Origin: JBFKQC01 sp041627895
GTDB taxonomy: Bacteria; Pseudomonadota; Alphaproteobacteria; Rhodobacterales; Rhodobacteraceae
Reading direction: 5' to 3'
Length of the DNA stretch: 64,000 nucleotides
NCBI GenBank assembly: GCA_041627895.1
Contig: JBFKQC010000004.1
Location: forward strand, 1-64,000
Made by a program: the position numbers and the translations under genes. Positions 9,133 to 18,229 of this stretch are shown here, piece by piece (the stretch's first letter is position 1; the number at the start of each line of letters is the position of its first letter). The notes under the pieces were generated by a model that was not told the DNA's origin, did not search any database, and saw nothing but the letters and a program-made list of their open reading frames with translations.

Positions 9133-10197
9133 ATGAATGACACGTCGCAGATATTGTCCGAACTGAACGAGCGCAGCCGCGAGGTGTTTCGCCGCGTCGT
9201 CGAAAGCTATCTGTCCAGCGGCGAGCCGGTGGGCTCGCGCACGCTGACCCGGACGATGAGCGAAAAGGTTTCCGCGGCGACGATCCGCAACGTGATGCAG
9301 GACCTCGAATTCCTGGGCCTCCTGGATTCGCCGCACGTTTCGGCCGGGCGCGTGCCGACGCAGGTCGGGCTGAGAATGTTCGTCGACAGCCTGCTCGAAG
9401 TCGAGGACCTGAACGAATCGGATCGCGAGCGGATCGACGCGACGCTGGGATCGAATTCGCGCGATGTGCCGGCGCTGCTGGATCGGGTGGGATCGGCGCT
9501 GTCGGTGCTGACCTCGGGCGCCAGCCTTGTGCTTGCACCAAAGCACGAGGCGCCGATTAAGCATATCGACTTCGTTTCGCTGGCGCCGGACCGGGCGCTG
9601 GTGGTGCTGGTCTACGGCGACGGCCATGTCGAGAACCGCGTGTTCAGCCCGCCGATCGGGCAAACGCCCTCGTCGATGCGCGAGGCCGCGAACTTTCTGA
9701 ACGCCCTGGCAGAGGGCCGCACGCTCAGCGAACTGCGCGCCGCCTTCGAGCGTGAGATCGCCAAGCGTCGGCGCGAACTGGACGTGCTTGCCGGCGAACT
9801 GGTCGAAAGCGGGCTGGCGATCTGGGAAAACGAGGGCCAGCCCTATGAACGGCTGATCGTGCGGGGCCGCGCGAATCTGCTGGCGGGCGAGGAAAAGGCC
9901 GAGGACCTGAACCGCGTGCGCACGTTGTTCGACGACCTCGAACGCAAACGGGACATCGCCGAATTCCTCGAACTCACCGACCAGGGCGAAGGCGTGCGCA
10001 TTTTCATCGGCTCGGAAAACAAGCTTTTCTCACTTTCGGGTTCCTCTTTGGTGGTGTCTCCATATATGAACGCAGACCGAAAGATCGTGGGCGCCGTCGG
10101 AGTGATCGGCCCGACTCGCCTGAACTATGGCCGCATCGTGCCGATCGTCGATTACACGGCACAACTGGTCGGGCGGTTGATTTCCGACCGCGCGTAA
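9133..10197 (+). CDS. hrcA: Heat-inducible transcription repressor HrcA
   Basis: HrcA represses groESL/dnaK-type heat-shock genes by binding CIRCE operators, with its folding controlled by GroEL. The N-terminal winged helix shows SREVFRRVVESYLSSGEPVG and MSEKVSAATIRNVMQDLE; the central GAF-like domain and the C-terminal end KIVGAVGVIGPTRLNYGR are complete. ATG 9133 gives about 354 residues; ATG 9115 would add MPRNRP. I find no CIRCE inverted repeat upstream, so HrcA does not obviously regulate itself here. The stop overlaps the grpE start as TAATG, so the two are co-translated. Confidence 0.95.
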   Translation: MNDTSQILSELNERSREVFRRVVESYLSSGEPVGSRTLTRTMSEKVSAATIRNVMQDLEFLGLLDSPHVSAGRVPTQVGLRMFVDSLLEVEDLNESDRERIDATLGSNSRDVPALLDRVGSALSVLTSGASLVLAPKHEAPIKHIDFVSLAPDRALVVLVYGDGHVENRVFSPPIGQTPSSMREAANFLNALAEGRTLSELRAAFEREIAKRRRELDVLAGELVESGLAIWENEGQPYERLIVRGRANLLAGEEKAEDLNRVRTLFDDLERKRDIAEFLELTDQGEGVRIFIGSENKLFSLSGSSLVVSPYMNADRKIVGAVGVIGPTRLNYGRIVPIVDYTAQLVGRLISDRA

Positions 10198-10793
10198 TGA
10201 GGATGGATATGGCGGAAGAGCAGAAGAAACCGACAATGCCGGATATCGACCTGTCGGGACCGGACGGCGCCGAGCACATCGACATCACCGCGGATCTTGA
10301 CGAACCGCCCGAGGTCGAGGCGGCGCATGCCGAACTGGAAGAGATCCGGGCAGAGCGTGACGAGTTCCGCGACCGGTTCATGCGCGCGCTCGCCGATGCC
10401 GAGAACGTCCGCAAGCGCGGCGAACGCGACCGCCGCGAGGCCGAGAAATACGGCGGCACCAAGCTGGCGCGCGACATCCTGCCGGTCTACGACAACCTGG
10501 CGCGCGCGCTCGACGCGGCGACGGACGAGACGCGCACCGTCTCGAAGGCGCTGCTGGAAGGCATCGAGCTGACCATGCGAGAGCTTCTGAACGTCTTCAA
10601 GAAGCACGGAATCGAGCCTGTTTCGCCCGAAGTCGGCGACAGGTTCGACCCGCAAATACATCAGGCGATGTTCGAGGCGCCGGTGCCGGACACCAAGGCC
10701 GGCGACATCATCCAGGTCAGCCAGATCGGATTCACGATCCACGACCGGCTGCTTCGGCCGGCGCAGGTCGGGGTCAGTTCGACCCCCGGCTGA
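10197..10793 (+). CDS. grpE: Nucleotide exchange factor GrpE
   Basis: GrpE releases ADP from DnaK in the cytosolic Hsp70 cycle. The acidic N-terminus leads into a long alpha-helix (about residues 40-100, with the RDRFMRALADAENVRKR block) and then the beta domain that touches DnaK, including HGIEPVSPEVGDRFDPQIHQ. The length is 198 residues. ATG 10197 overlaps the hrcA stop by one base; ATG 10203 and 10209 are alternatives. The 3' end overlaps the mutS 3' end on the other strand by 20 bases. The hrcA-grpE pairing is standard for a heat-shock operon. Confidence 0.95.
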   Translation: MRMDMAEEQKKPTMPDIDLSGPDGAEHIDITADLDEPPEVEAAHAELEEIRAERDEFRDRFMRALADAENVRKRGERDRREAEKYGGTKLARDILPVYDNLARALDAATDETRTVSKALLEGIELTMRELLNVFKKHGIEPVSPEVGDRFDPQIHQAMFEAPVPDTKAGDIIQVSQIGFTIHDRLLRPAQVGVSSTPG

Positions 10794-13434
10794 GCGCCTT
10801 CAGCTCGTACAGCAACTCCAGCGCATCGCGCGGCGTCAGTTCATCGGGGTGTATGTCCGTCAGCCGGTCCTCGAGCGCCGAGGGTTTCGCCGGACGCGGC
10901 GCCGGCGTGCTTGGCACGGCCGCGAACAGCGGCAGGTCGTCCAGCAGCGCATGCGCCCCCGCCTGCCCTTCGCGCGCGCCCTTTTCGAGCTGCGCCAGGA
11001 TATCGCGCGCACGGTCCACGACCGAAGGCGGCAGTCCGGCAAGCCTGGCCACCTGCACCCCATAGGACCGGTCCGCGGCACCCTTTCTCACCTCGTGCAG
11101 AAAGATCACCTCGCCTTCCCACTCCTTGACCGCGACCGTGGCGTTCTCGACCCCGTTCAGGCGATCGGCGAGTTGGGTCAGCTCGTGGTAATGCGTCGCG
11201 AACAGCGCGCGGCAGCGGTTCACTTCGTGCAGGTGTTCCAGCGTGGCCCAGGCGATGCTGAGCCCGTCATAAGTTGCCGTGCCGCGGCCGATTTCGTCGA
11301 GGATCACCAGCGCACGGTCGTCGGCCTGGTTCAGGATCGCCGCGGTCTCGACCATCTCGACCATGAAGGTCGACCGCCCCCGCGCCAGGTCGTCCGACGC
11401 GCCGACCCGGCTGAAAAGTTGGCTGACCAGACCGATCTCGGCGCGGCGCGCAGGCACGTAGCTGCCCATCTGCGCCAGAACCGCGATCAGCGCGTTCTGC
11501 CGCAGGAATGTGGACTTGCCCGCCATGTTCGGCCCGGTCAATAGCCAGATATCGGCGCCGTCGCGCCCTTCGGCCAGCGCGCAGTCATTCGCGATGAAGG
11601 GCGCCCCGCCCTGGGCGCGCAGCGCGGCCTCGACCACCGGATGCCGCCCGCCTTCGACATGAAACGCGCGCCCGTCCGCCATGCCCGGGCGCGTCCAGTC
11701 CTCGACCACGGCAAGCTCGGCCAGCGCGGTGGCGACGTCGATCTCGGCCAGCGCCCGTGCCAGATCGCCAAGCGGCCCGGCCTGATCCAGAACCGCGGCC
11801 TTCAGGCCGTCATAGAGACGTTTCTCGATCTCGAGCGCCCGGTTCCCGGCGTTCAGGATCCTGGTTTCCATCTCGCTTAGCGCGACCGTTGTGAAGCGCA
11901 CGGCGCTGGCCGTGGTCTGACGGTGGATGAAGCGTTCAGCCAGTGGCGGAGACAGCATCTTGTCGGCGTGCGTCGCCGTGGTCTCGATGAAATAGCCCAG
12001 CACGTTGTTGTGCTTGACCTTCAGCGAGGCGATGCCGGTTTCGGCGGCGTAATCCGCCTGCATCGCGGCAATCACGCCGCGGCCCTCGTCGCGCAGCTCG
12101 CGCGCCTCGTCCAGTTCGCCGTCGTACCCGGCGGCGACGAACCCGCCGTCCCGCGCCAACAGCGGCGGTTCGGCGACCAAGGCGGCCTCGAGAAGCGCCG
12201 AAAGCGCGTCGAAACCGTCCAGGGCGTCGGCGCCGGCCCGGATGACTTCCGGAACCTCCGGCGCGCAAAGCCGCACACCGATCGCCGCGGCCTGCGCCAG
12301 CCCGTTTCGCACCGCTGCCAGATCGCGCGGCCCGCCACGGTCCAGCGCCAGCCGCGACAGTGCCCTGTCAATATCCGGCGTCTTGCGCAGGTCGGCGCGG
12401 ATCGCGTCGCGAAGGTCGCGTTCCTCGACATAAAAGGCCACGGTGTCCAGCCGCGCCCGGATCATGGCGATGTCGCGCGACGGGCTGGACAAGCGCCGTT
12501 CCAGCAGCCGCCCGCCGCCCGCGGTGACGCTGCGGTCGATCACCGACAGCAACGAGCCCTCGCGGGCGCCGGACAGGCTGCGCGTCAGTTCCAGGTTCCG
12601 GCGGGTGGCCGCGTCGATCTGCATCGCTCCGGATGCCGCCTCGCGCACCGGCGGGCGCAACAGCGGCAGCCTGCCCTTCTGCGTGATGTCCAGATAGTCG
12701 ACGATGGCGCCCAGCGCCGCCTGCTCGGCCCGCGCGAATTGGCCGAACGCGTCCAATGTCTCGACCCTGAACAGGCCCGTCAGCCGCCCCTCGGCTGCCG
12801 CCGAATCGAAGCTCGCCCGCGACAGCGGCGTCGGCGAGGCGCCAAGATCCTCGACCAGGTCGAACAGCGCGGGCTCGGCGGCCTCGGACAGGATCACCTC
12901 GCGCGGGGCGATGCGGGACAACTCCGGTGACAGCCGGGCGCGCGAACAGGGCATCACCCGCAACGTGCCGGTCGAGATATCGACCCAGGCCAGGGCGCCC
13001 TCGCCCCGCACCTCGGCGAAAGCGGCAAGAAAGTTGTGCCGCCGCGCCTCAAGCAGGCTTTCCTCGGTCAGCGTGCCCGGCGTGACCAGCCGAACGACGT
13101 CACGCTTGACCACCGACTTCGATCCGCGCTTCTTCGCCTCGGCCGGGTCCTCGAGCTGTTCGCAGACCGCCACGCGAAACCCCTTGCGGATCAGCGTCAG
13201 CAGATAGCCCTCGGCGGCATGCACCGGCACGCCGCACATCGGGATATCCTCGCCCAGATGCTTGCCGCGCTTGGTCAGCGCGATATCCAGCGCCTCGGCC
13301 GCGGCGGCGGCATCGTCGAAGAACATCTCGTAGAAGTCGCCCATCCGGTAGAACAGCAACGCATCCGGATACTGCGCCTTGATGTCGAGATACTGCGCCA
13401 TCATTGGCGTCAGGGCGGGATTGGCAGCGGTCAC
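10774..13434 (-). CDS. mutS: DNA mismatch repair protein MutS
   Basis: MutS recognises mismatches and small loops after replication and recruits MutL. The mismatch-binding domain near the N-terminus has the Phe-x-Glu wedge (GDFYEMFFDDA), followed by connector, lever and clamp domains, and an ATPase with Walker A LTGPNMAGKSTFLR, Walker B LVILDEIGRGTATYDG and the helix-turn-helix end. 886 residues is full length. The start at 13434 is GTG; an internal ATG at codon 11 is an alternative. It converges with grpE and overlaps it. Upstream lies a short hairpin (CCCCAG/CTGGGG, 13441-13459) in its leader. Confidence 0.97.
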   Translation of the reverse strand: MTAANPALTPMMAQYLDIKAQYPDALLFYRMGDFYEMFFDDAAAAAEALDIALTKRGKHLGEDIPMCGVPVHAAEGYLLTLIRKGFRVAVCEQLEDPAEAKKRGSKSVVKRDVVRLVTPGTLTEESLLEARRHNFLAAFAEVRGEGALAWVDISTGTLRVMPCSRARLSPELSRIAPREVILSEAAEPALFDLVEDLGASPTPLSRASFDSAAAEGRLTGLFRVETLDAFGQFARAEQAALGAIVDYLDITQKGRLPLLRPPVREAASGAMQIDAATRRNLELTRSLSGAREGSLLSVIDRSVTAGGGRLLERRLSSPSRDIAMIRARLDTVAFYVEERDLRDAIRADLRKTPDIDRALSRLALDRGGPRDLAAVRNGLAQAAAIGVRLCAPEVPEVIRAGADALDGFDALSALLEAALVAEPPLLARDGGFVAAGYDGELDEARELRDEGRGVIAAMQADYAAETGIASLKVKHNNVLGYFIETTATHADKMLSPPLAERFIHRQTTASAVRFTTVALSEMETRILNAGNRALEIEKRLYDGLKAAVLDQAGPLGDLARALAEIDVATALAELAVVEDWTRPGMADGRAFHVEGGRHPVVEAALRAQGGAPFIANDCALAEGRDGADIWLLTGPNMAGKSTFLRQNALIAVLAQMGSYVPARRAEIGLVSQLFSRVGASDDLARGRSTFMVEMVETAAILNQADDRALVILDEIGRGTATYDGLSIAWATLEHLHEVNRCRALFATHYHELTQLADRLNGVENATVAVKEWEGEVIFLHEVRKGAADRSYGVQVARLAGLPPSVVDRARDILAQLEKGAREGQAGAHALLDDLPLFAAVPSTPAPRPAKPSALEDRLTDIHPDELTPRDALELLYELKALSRGSN

Positions 13435-13471
13435 GTCTTCCCCCAGGACGATGCTGGGGCGACCTTACAAA

Positions 13472-13484
13472 GCCCGAATCGGGC
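13472..13484 (-). terminator. Short hairpin after msrA
   Basis: On the minus strand GCCCGATTCGGGC forms a 6-bp stem followed by TTTGT, 22 bases past the msrA stop. It is a weak Rho-independent terminator candidate separating msrA from mutS. Confidence 0.4.
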
Positions 13485-13505
13485 GTTAAAGCGGGAATTC
13501 CGCCG

Positions 13506-14171
13506 TCAGCTTCCGGCGAAGGGCGCGGCGTCGCCCCAAAGCATCCTGACGCGGTCGTCGCGGCCGCAGGCGGTGCGATAGCGCTTGTAGGCCTTGGCCT
13601 TGCTGATCGGGCCGAAGCGGGTCAGGACCAGGTCGTTCTGCTTGTAGTAATCCTGGTGATAGTCTTCTGCCTCGTAGAAGGCGCCGGCATCCCGGACCGG
13701 GGTGACGATATCCTTGCCGAGGGCCGCTTCGGCCTGGGCCCGCGCGGCCTCGGCGGTGGCCTTTTCAGCCGGATCAGAGACGAAAACGGCGGTCGCATAG
13801 CTCTCGCCCCGGTCGCAGAACTGGCCGCCCGCGTCGGTCGGGTCGATGGAACGGAAGAACAGGTGCAACAGCTGGCCATAGCTGACCCTGGCCGGGTCAT
13901 AGGTGATCGCGACCGCTTCCAGGTGCCCGGTGCCGCCGCGCACCACCTGCTTGTAGGTCGGGTTCGCCACCGTGCCGCCGGTGAATCCCGACACCGCCCC
14001 GATCACGCCCGGCACCTTCTCGAAATCCGCCTCGACGCACCAGAAACAGCCGCCGGCGAAGATCGCGGTGCGGGTCTCGGCGGCGTCGGCGCGGTTGCAT
14101 TCGGCAAAGATGCCGAGAACGATCGCCACGGTCAGAAAGACGGGTTTCAGGTTTTGCAGGCTGGTGGTCAC
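13506..14171 (-). CDS. msrA: Peptide-methionine (S)-S-oxide reductase MsrA, exported form
   Basis: Reduces methionine-S-sulfoxide in proteins. The catalytic motif GGCFWCVE puts the reactive Cys at residue 42, and EDYHQDYYKQN and the GTGHLEAV block are conserved. Unlike cytosolic MsrA, the protein begins with a hydrophobic stretch (about 8-24) ending ADA before AETRT, which looks like a signal peptide cut by signal peptidase I; a periplasmic location is inferred. The predicted start is GTG 14171. There is no MsrB domain or msrB neighbour. It diverges from the aminotransferase gene on the right. Confidence 0.93.
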   Translation of the reverse strand: MTTSLQNLKPVFLTVAIVLGIFAECNRADAAETRTAIFAGGCFWCVEADFEKVPGVIGAVSGFTGGTVANPTYKQVVRGGTGHLEAVAITYDPARVSYGQLLHLFFRSIDPTDAGGQFCDRGESYATAVFVSDPAEKATAEAARAQAEAALGKDIVTPVRDAGAFYEAEDYHQDYYKQNDLVLTRFGPISKAKAYKRYRTACGRDDRVRMLWGDAAPFAGS

Positions 14172-14309
14172 GGGCTGGTCCTCCCTCTTGCGCGAACGTT
14201 GACCGCGCGGGCGCCCTGTCGCAAATCACCGCCGCGTGAGTTCACGCAAGGGTTACCGCTTGGCGCGCCGCGGCGCGGCGGCTAGCGTGCCGCAACAGGG
14301 AGCCTGCCG

Positions 14310-15218
14310 ATGACCGACGCCATCACCACCCACCAGGCCGAAGAGGACGCCAGGAACGCGGCGATACTGATCTATGTCGACGGCCGGATCGTGCCGCGCG
14401 ATCAGGCCGTTGTCAGTGTCTATGACAGCGGATTCATGCTGGGCGACGGCGTCTGGGAGGGGCTGAGGCTTTACAATGGACGCTGGGCGTTCCTCGGCGA
14501 GCATCTCGACCGGCTGTTCGAGGCGGCACGCGCCATCGACCTCGATATCGGCATGGACCGGCCGGGCGTGGCCGGCGCGCTGGAGGCGACGCGCGCGGCG
14601 AACGGCATGACAGACAACGCCCATGCAAGGCTGATGGTCACGCGCGGGGTCAAGGCGCGGCCGTTCCAGCATCCGTCGCTCAGCCGTTCGGGTCCGACGA
14701 TGGTGATCATCATCGAGCATTCCAGGCCCTCGCTGCCGCGCCCGATCTGGCTGGCGACCGTGCCGCACCTGCGCGGCCTGCCGATGACGCAGGACCCCAA
14801 GCTGAACTCGCATTCCAAGCTGAACTGCATCCTCGCCTGCATCGCCGCCGAGAAGGCCGGGGCGGACGAGGCGCTGATGCTGGATGTCCATGGCTTCGTG
14901 AACACGACGAATGCCTGCAACTTCTTCATCGTTCGCAAGGGCGAGGTCTGGACCTCGACGGGCGACTATTGCATGAACGGGATCACCCGCGCCAAGGTGA
15001 TCGCGCTTTGCCGGGCCGACGGCATCCCGGTCTTCGAGCGCAATTTCTCGCTGGTCGATACGTACGGCGCCGACGAGGCGTTCCTGACCGGCACGTTCGG
15101 CGCGCAGACCCCGGTGGGACAGATCGACGGGCGCACGATCGGCGACGGCGGGATCGGGCCGGTGACAGAGCGTATCCGGGGTCTCTATCAGTCTCTGATC
15201 CAGCAGGAATGCGCCTGA
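14310..15218 (+). CDS. Class IV PLP-dependent aminotransferase (BCAT/D-amino-acid aminotransferase-like)
   Basis: Fold-type IV PLP enzyme. The pattern YDSGFMLGDGVWEGLRLY near the N-terminus, HSKLNCILA with the likely Schiff-base lysine, and FLTGTFGAQTPVGQIDG near the end are class hallmarks. The family includes branched-chain aminotransferase, D-alanine aminotransferase and aminodeoxychorismate lyase; the sequence alone does not settle which substrate is used. It has 302 residues and an AGGGAG before ATG 14310. The stop overlaps the next gene's start (TGATG), so this enzyme and the sulfotransferase-like protein are probably made together. Confidence 0.85.
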   Translation: MTDAITTHQAEEDARNAAILIYVDGRIVPRDQAVVSVYDSGFMLGDGVWEGLRLYNGRWAFLGEHLDRLFEAARAIDLDIGMDRPGVAGALEATRAANGMTDNAHARLMVTRGVKARPFQHPSLSRSGPTMVIIIEHSRPSLPRPIWLATVPHLRGLPMTQDPKLNSHSKLNCILACIAAEKAGADEALMLDVHGFVNTTNACNFFIVRKGEVWTSTGDYCMNGITRAKVIALCRADGIPVFERNFSLVDTYGADEAFLTGTFGAQTPVGQIDGRTIGDGGIGPVTERIRGLYQSLIQQECA

Positions 15219-15937
15219 TGCGCATCGCGATGTGGTCCGGGCCGCGCAACCTTTCGACGGCGATGATGTATGCCTTTGCGCAGCGCGGCGACTGTGCGGT
15301 CCGGGACGAGCCGTTCTATGCCGCCTACCTCGCGCTGACCGGCATCGACCACCCGATGCGCGACGCGGTTCTGTCCGCGGGGGACACCGAACCAGCGGAT
15401 GTGATCACAAAATGTCTCGGGCCGATCCCGGATGGCAAGACTGTGCTTTACCAGAAGCACATGACGCACCACATGGTGCCGGACATCCCGCGCGACTGGA
15501 TGGCAAAGGTGACGAACGTGTTCCTGATCCGGCATCCGGCGCGGGTCATCGCCAGCTATGCCGCCAAGCGCGAGAACCCGACGCTCGACGATATCGGCTT
15601 TCGCCAGCAGCTGGACCTGTTCGAGCACGTCCGAAGGCTCGGGCAGACCCCCGCTGTCATCGACAGCGCCGAGATCCGCGCCGACCCGCGCGCGGCGCTG
15701 ACCGCGCTTTGTTCGGCGATCGGATTGCCGTTTGACCCAGACATGCTGCACTGGCCGGCTGGCCCCAAGTCATACGACGGTGTCTGGGCTGCGCACTGGT
15801 ATGGGGCGGTCCATCGCTCGACCGGGTTTGCGGGCCCCGAGGGGCCGTTGCCGGAACTGACCGGGGAAATGGCGGATCTGGCGCGCTTGGCTCTGCCCGC
15901 CTACGAGAAATTGCGCGAGGCGGCGCTGGTGCCCTAG
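15218..15937 (+). CDS. Sulfotransferase-like P-loop protein
   Basis: 239 residues resembling PAPS-dependent sulfotransferases: an N-terminal P-loop-like MWSGPRNLSTAMM, then LIRHPARVIASY, which matches the 3'-phosphate-binding block. The reaction and acceptor are unknown; proteins of this kind are often simply called sulfotransferase family. ATG 15218 overlaps the aminotransferase stop and has AGGA at good spacing; ATG 15209 in the same frame has the AGGA almost touching it. The stop codon TAG shares the bases CTAG with the argG stop on the other strand, so the two genes meet with no gap. Confidence 0.72.
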   Translation: MRIAMWSGPRNLSTAMMYAFAQRGDCAVRDEPFYAAYLALTGIDHPMRDAVLSAGDTEPADVITKCLGPIPDGKTVLYQKHMTHHMVPDIPRDWMAKVTNVFLIRHPARVIASYAAKRENPTLDDIGFRQQLDLFEHVRRLGQTPAVIDSAEIRADPRAALTALCSAIGLPFDPDMLHWPAGPKSYDGVWAAHWYGAVHRSTGFAGPEGPLPELTGEMADLARLALPAYEKLREAALVP

Positions 15938-17151
15938 CCCAGGCGCCGGTTCCGCATCGCGATCAGTTTCAGCCGCAGGGCGTTTAGCTTGATGAACCCG
16001 GCCGCGTCCTTCTGGTCGTAGGCGCCGGCGTCGTCCTCGAAGGTCACGTGCGCCTCGGAATAAAGCGAATGATCGCTCCACCGCCCGACCGTCCGCGCCA
16101 GGCCCTTGTACAGCTTCAGCCGGACAGTGCCGGTCACATGGTCCTGGCTCTTGTCGATCAGCGCCTGCAACATCTCGCGTTCGGGCGAAAACCAGAATCC
16201 GTTGTAGATCAGTTCGGCATAACGCGGCATCAGCTCGTCCTTCAGATGCGCCGCGCCCCGGTCCAGCGTGATCTGCTCGATACCGCGATGCGCCTCGAGC
16301 AGCAGCGTGCCGCCTGGCGTCTCGTAGATGCCGCGCGATTTCATGCCGACAAACCGCCCCTCGACCAGGTCGAGCCGCCCGACGCCGTGCCTGCCGCCCA
16401 GTTCGTTCAGCCGGGTCAGGATCGCCGCGGGCGAAAGCCGTTCGCCGTCGATCGAGACCGCATCGCCCCTGTCAAAGCCGATTTCCACGTATTCCGGGGC
16501 ATCGGGTGCATCCTCGGGGTGGACCGTGCGCTGATACACGTAATCCGGCGCCTCTTCGGCGGGGTCTTCCAGCACCTTGCCCTCTGACGAGGTGTGCAGC
16601 AGGTTCGCGTCCACCGAAAACGGCGCCTCGCCGCGCTTGTCCTTGGCGATCGGGATCTGGTTCTTCTCGGCGAAGTCGATCAGCCGGGTGCGGCTGGTCA
16701 GGTCCCACTCGCGCCAGGGCGCGATCACTCTGATGTCGGGGTTCAGCGCATAGGCCGAAAGCTCGAACCGCACCTGGTCGTTGCCCTTGCCGGTCGCGCC
16801 GTGCGCCACCGCGTCGGCGCCCTCCTTGGCGGCAATCTCCACCAGACGCTTGGAAATCAGCGGCCGCGCGATGGACGTTCCCAGCAGATACAGCCCCTCG
16901 TAAAGCGCGTTCGCACGGAACATCGGAAAGACGAAGTCGCGCACGAATTCCTCGCGCAGATCCTCGATGTAAATCGCGCTGGCCCCCATCATCTCGGCCT
17001 TCTTGCGGGCCGGCTCCAGTTCCTCGCCCTGGCCGAGATCGGCGGTAAATGTCACGACTTCGCAGCCGTATTCCGTCTGCAGCCATTTCAGGATGATCGA
17101 GGTGTCGAGGCCGCCGGAATAGGCGAGGACGACTTTCTTCGGGGCGGGCAT
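15934..17151 (-). CDS. argG: Argininosuccinate synthase
   Basis: Joins citrulline and aspartate using ATP in the penultimate step of arginine synthesis. The N-terminal ATP pyrophosphatase motif is AYSGGLDTSIILKWL, followed by ATGKGNDQVRFE and the SVDANLLHTSSEG block of the synthetase domain. 405 residues is full length for this family. It stands alone as a leftward gene, with no other arginine genes in view. Its stop lies in a CTAG tetranucleotide shared with the convergent sulfotransferase-like gene. Confidence 0.97.
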   Translation of the reverse strand: MPAPKKVVLAYSGGLDTSIILKWLQTEYGCEVVTFTADLGQGEELEPARKKAEMMGASAIYIEDLREEFVRDFVFPMFRANALYEGLYLLGTSIARPLISKRLVEIAAKEGADAVAHGATGKGNDQVRFELSAYALNPDIRVIAPWREWDLTSRTRLIDFAEKNQIPIAKDKRGEAPFSVDANLLHTSSEGKVLEDPAEEAPDYVYQRTVHPEDAPDAPEYVEIGFDRGDAVSIDGERLSPAAILTRLNELGGRHGVGRLDLVEGRFVGMKSRGIYETPGGTLLLEAHRGIEQITLDRGAAHLKDELMPRYAELIYNGFWFSPEREMLQALIDKSQDHVTGTVRLKLYKGLARTVGRWSDHSLYSEAHVTFEDDAGAYDQKDAAGFIKLNALRLKLIAMRNRRLG

Positions 17152-17278
17152 GCGCGGGGCTCCGTTCTTTGACGACCGCCGCCGTTTACAGCGGCGCCGT
17201 CAGCGGGGCAAGGCAGGGTTGCGGCGCCGGGCATGGGGTGATTGGCTGGCGCCGGGACCGGATTTCGGGAGACGGCGC

Positions 17279-17707
17279 ATGGAACCCTGGATCGAGCTTT
17301 ATCGCGGCGTGGTGCATCCCTGGCACCACGACCATTTCGGCCACATGAACGTGCGCCACTATGCTCCGTTCTTCGACGATGCGACCTATCACATGTACAC
17401 GCTTCTCGGGATTCCCTATTCGCGGATGCTGGCCGAGCACGGGATTCACACGGTTTCGGCCACAGCGAAGACCGCGTTCATCAAGGAACTGGTGGCCGGC
17501 GACCTGATCCGCATCGACGGTGCAGTGACACGGATCGGCGGCAAGAGCACGACGTTCCGGCTGCGCATGTTCCACGCCGACACCGGCGAGCTGCACGCGA
17601 CCTATGACGTGGTCGAGGTGTTCTTCGATCCCGAAACCCGCGGCTCGACCGCGATTCCGGATGCGGTGCGCGCGACGCTGGAAAGACACCTCGTCGAGGC
17701 GGAATAG
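17279..17707 (+). CDS. Acyl-CoA thioesterase, 4-hydroxybenzoyl-CoA thioesterase (hotdog) family
   Basis: A 142-residue single hotdog domain. HHDHFGHMNVRHY near the N-terminus is the family's active-site segment with the catalytic Asp. The substrate is probably an acyl-CoA, but the exact one cannot be read from sequence. ATG 17279 follows GGGAGA at proper spacing; the upstream extension is GC-rich and Arg-rich and looks non-coding. It diverges from argG and converges with the Hpt gene, from which it is separated by a small hairpin. Confidence 0.85.
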   Translation: MEPWIELYRGVVHPWHHDHFGHMNVRHYAPFFDDATYHMYTLLGIPYSRMLAEHGIHTVSATAKTAFIKELVAGDLIRIDGAVTRIGGKSTTFRLRMFHADTGELHATYDVVEVFFDPETRGSTAIPDAVRATLERHLVEAE

Positions 17708-17740
17708 GGACTGTACCACGCAATTTGCCTGCGCCGAACG

Positions 17741-17758
17741 CGGCGCCGGAAAGCGCCG
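17741..17758. terminator. Small hairpin between convergent genes
   Basis: CGGCGC (17741-17746) pairs with GCGCCG (17753-17758) around CGGAAA. It sits between the thioesterase stop and the Hpt stop. No T-tract follows, so this is only a candidate terminator. Confidence 0.3.
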
Positions 17759-17760
17759 GT

Positions 17761-18093
17761 TCAGGCCGCAAAGCGCTCGCCGAGTGCCGCCAGGAACACT
17801 GTCTTGGATTGCAGGTAGCAGGTCACGACGCCGCGGATGTCGGCCTCTGCCGCCGCGCCCGACGCGACGGCCGCCTCGCCCGTCGCGCAAAGCGCCCCAA
17901 GCGCCGCGAAGCCGAGGCTAAGCGCGCTGCCCTTCAGGAAATGCAGATCGTCGCCGCATTCGCCCGCGTCCGGCGCGCCGTCGAGCCGCGCGACGACTTC
18001 GTCCGCCTCTTCCAGGAACAAATCCACGACCTCGGGGAAATCCTCTGGCCCGACCTCGTCGCGCAGCGCGGCCACTCTGTCCCAGTCGATCAT
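17761..18093 (-). CDS. Stand-alone histidine phosphotransfer (Hpt) domain protein
   Basis: 110 residues consisting of one four-helix Hpt domain. LHFLKGSALSLGF carries the phosphorylatable His in the HxxKGSA motif. Such proteins pass phosphate from a hybrid histidine kinase receiver to a final response regulator. ATG 18093 is preferred; GTG 18096 would add one residue. It is divergent from the receiver-PP2C phosphatase gene, with 136 bases between the starts, which makes that protein a candidate partner. A hybrid kinase without its own Hpt domain is at 51956-54175. These links are inference. Confidence 0.85.
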   Translation of the reverse strand: MIDWDRVAALRDEVGPEDFPEVVDLFLEEADEVVARLDGAPDAGECGDDLHFLKGSALSLGFAALGALCATGEAAVASGAAAEADIRGVVTCYLQSKTVFLAALGERFAA

Positions 18094-18229
18094 CACCGCG
18101 CTCCTGCCTCTGTGACTTTTGGCGAGGCTAGGTCGCGGGCCGCTAACAAAGGCTTAGGGACGGCGGAAAACTCGGTAAACATTTAGACTTAGCGGCGCGT
18201 TAACGGTTAGGCCCTATCGCGGATGTGAA

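Noticed and set aside
18200..18220. CtrA-like site (TTAACGGTTAG) before the receiver-phosphatase gene
   Set aside because: The spacing does not fit the TTAA-N7-TTAA consensus, so the resemblance is too weak to report.
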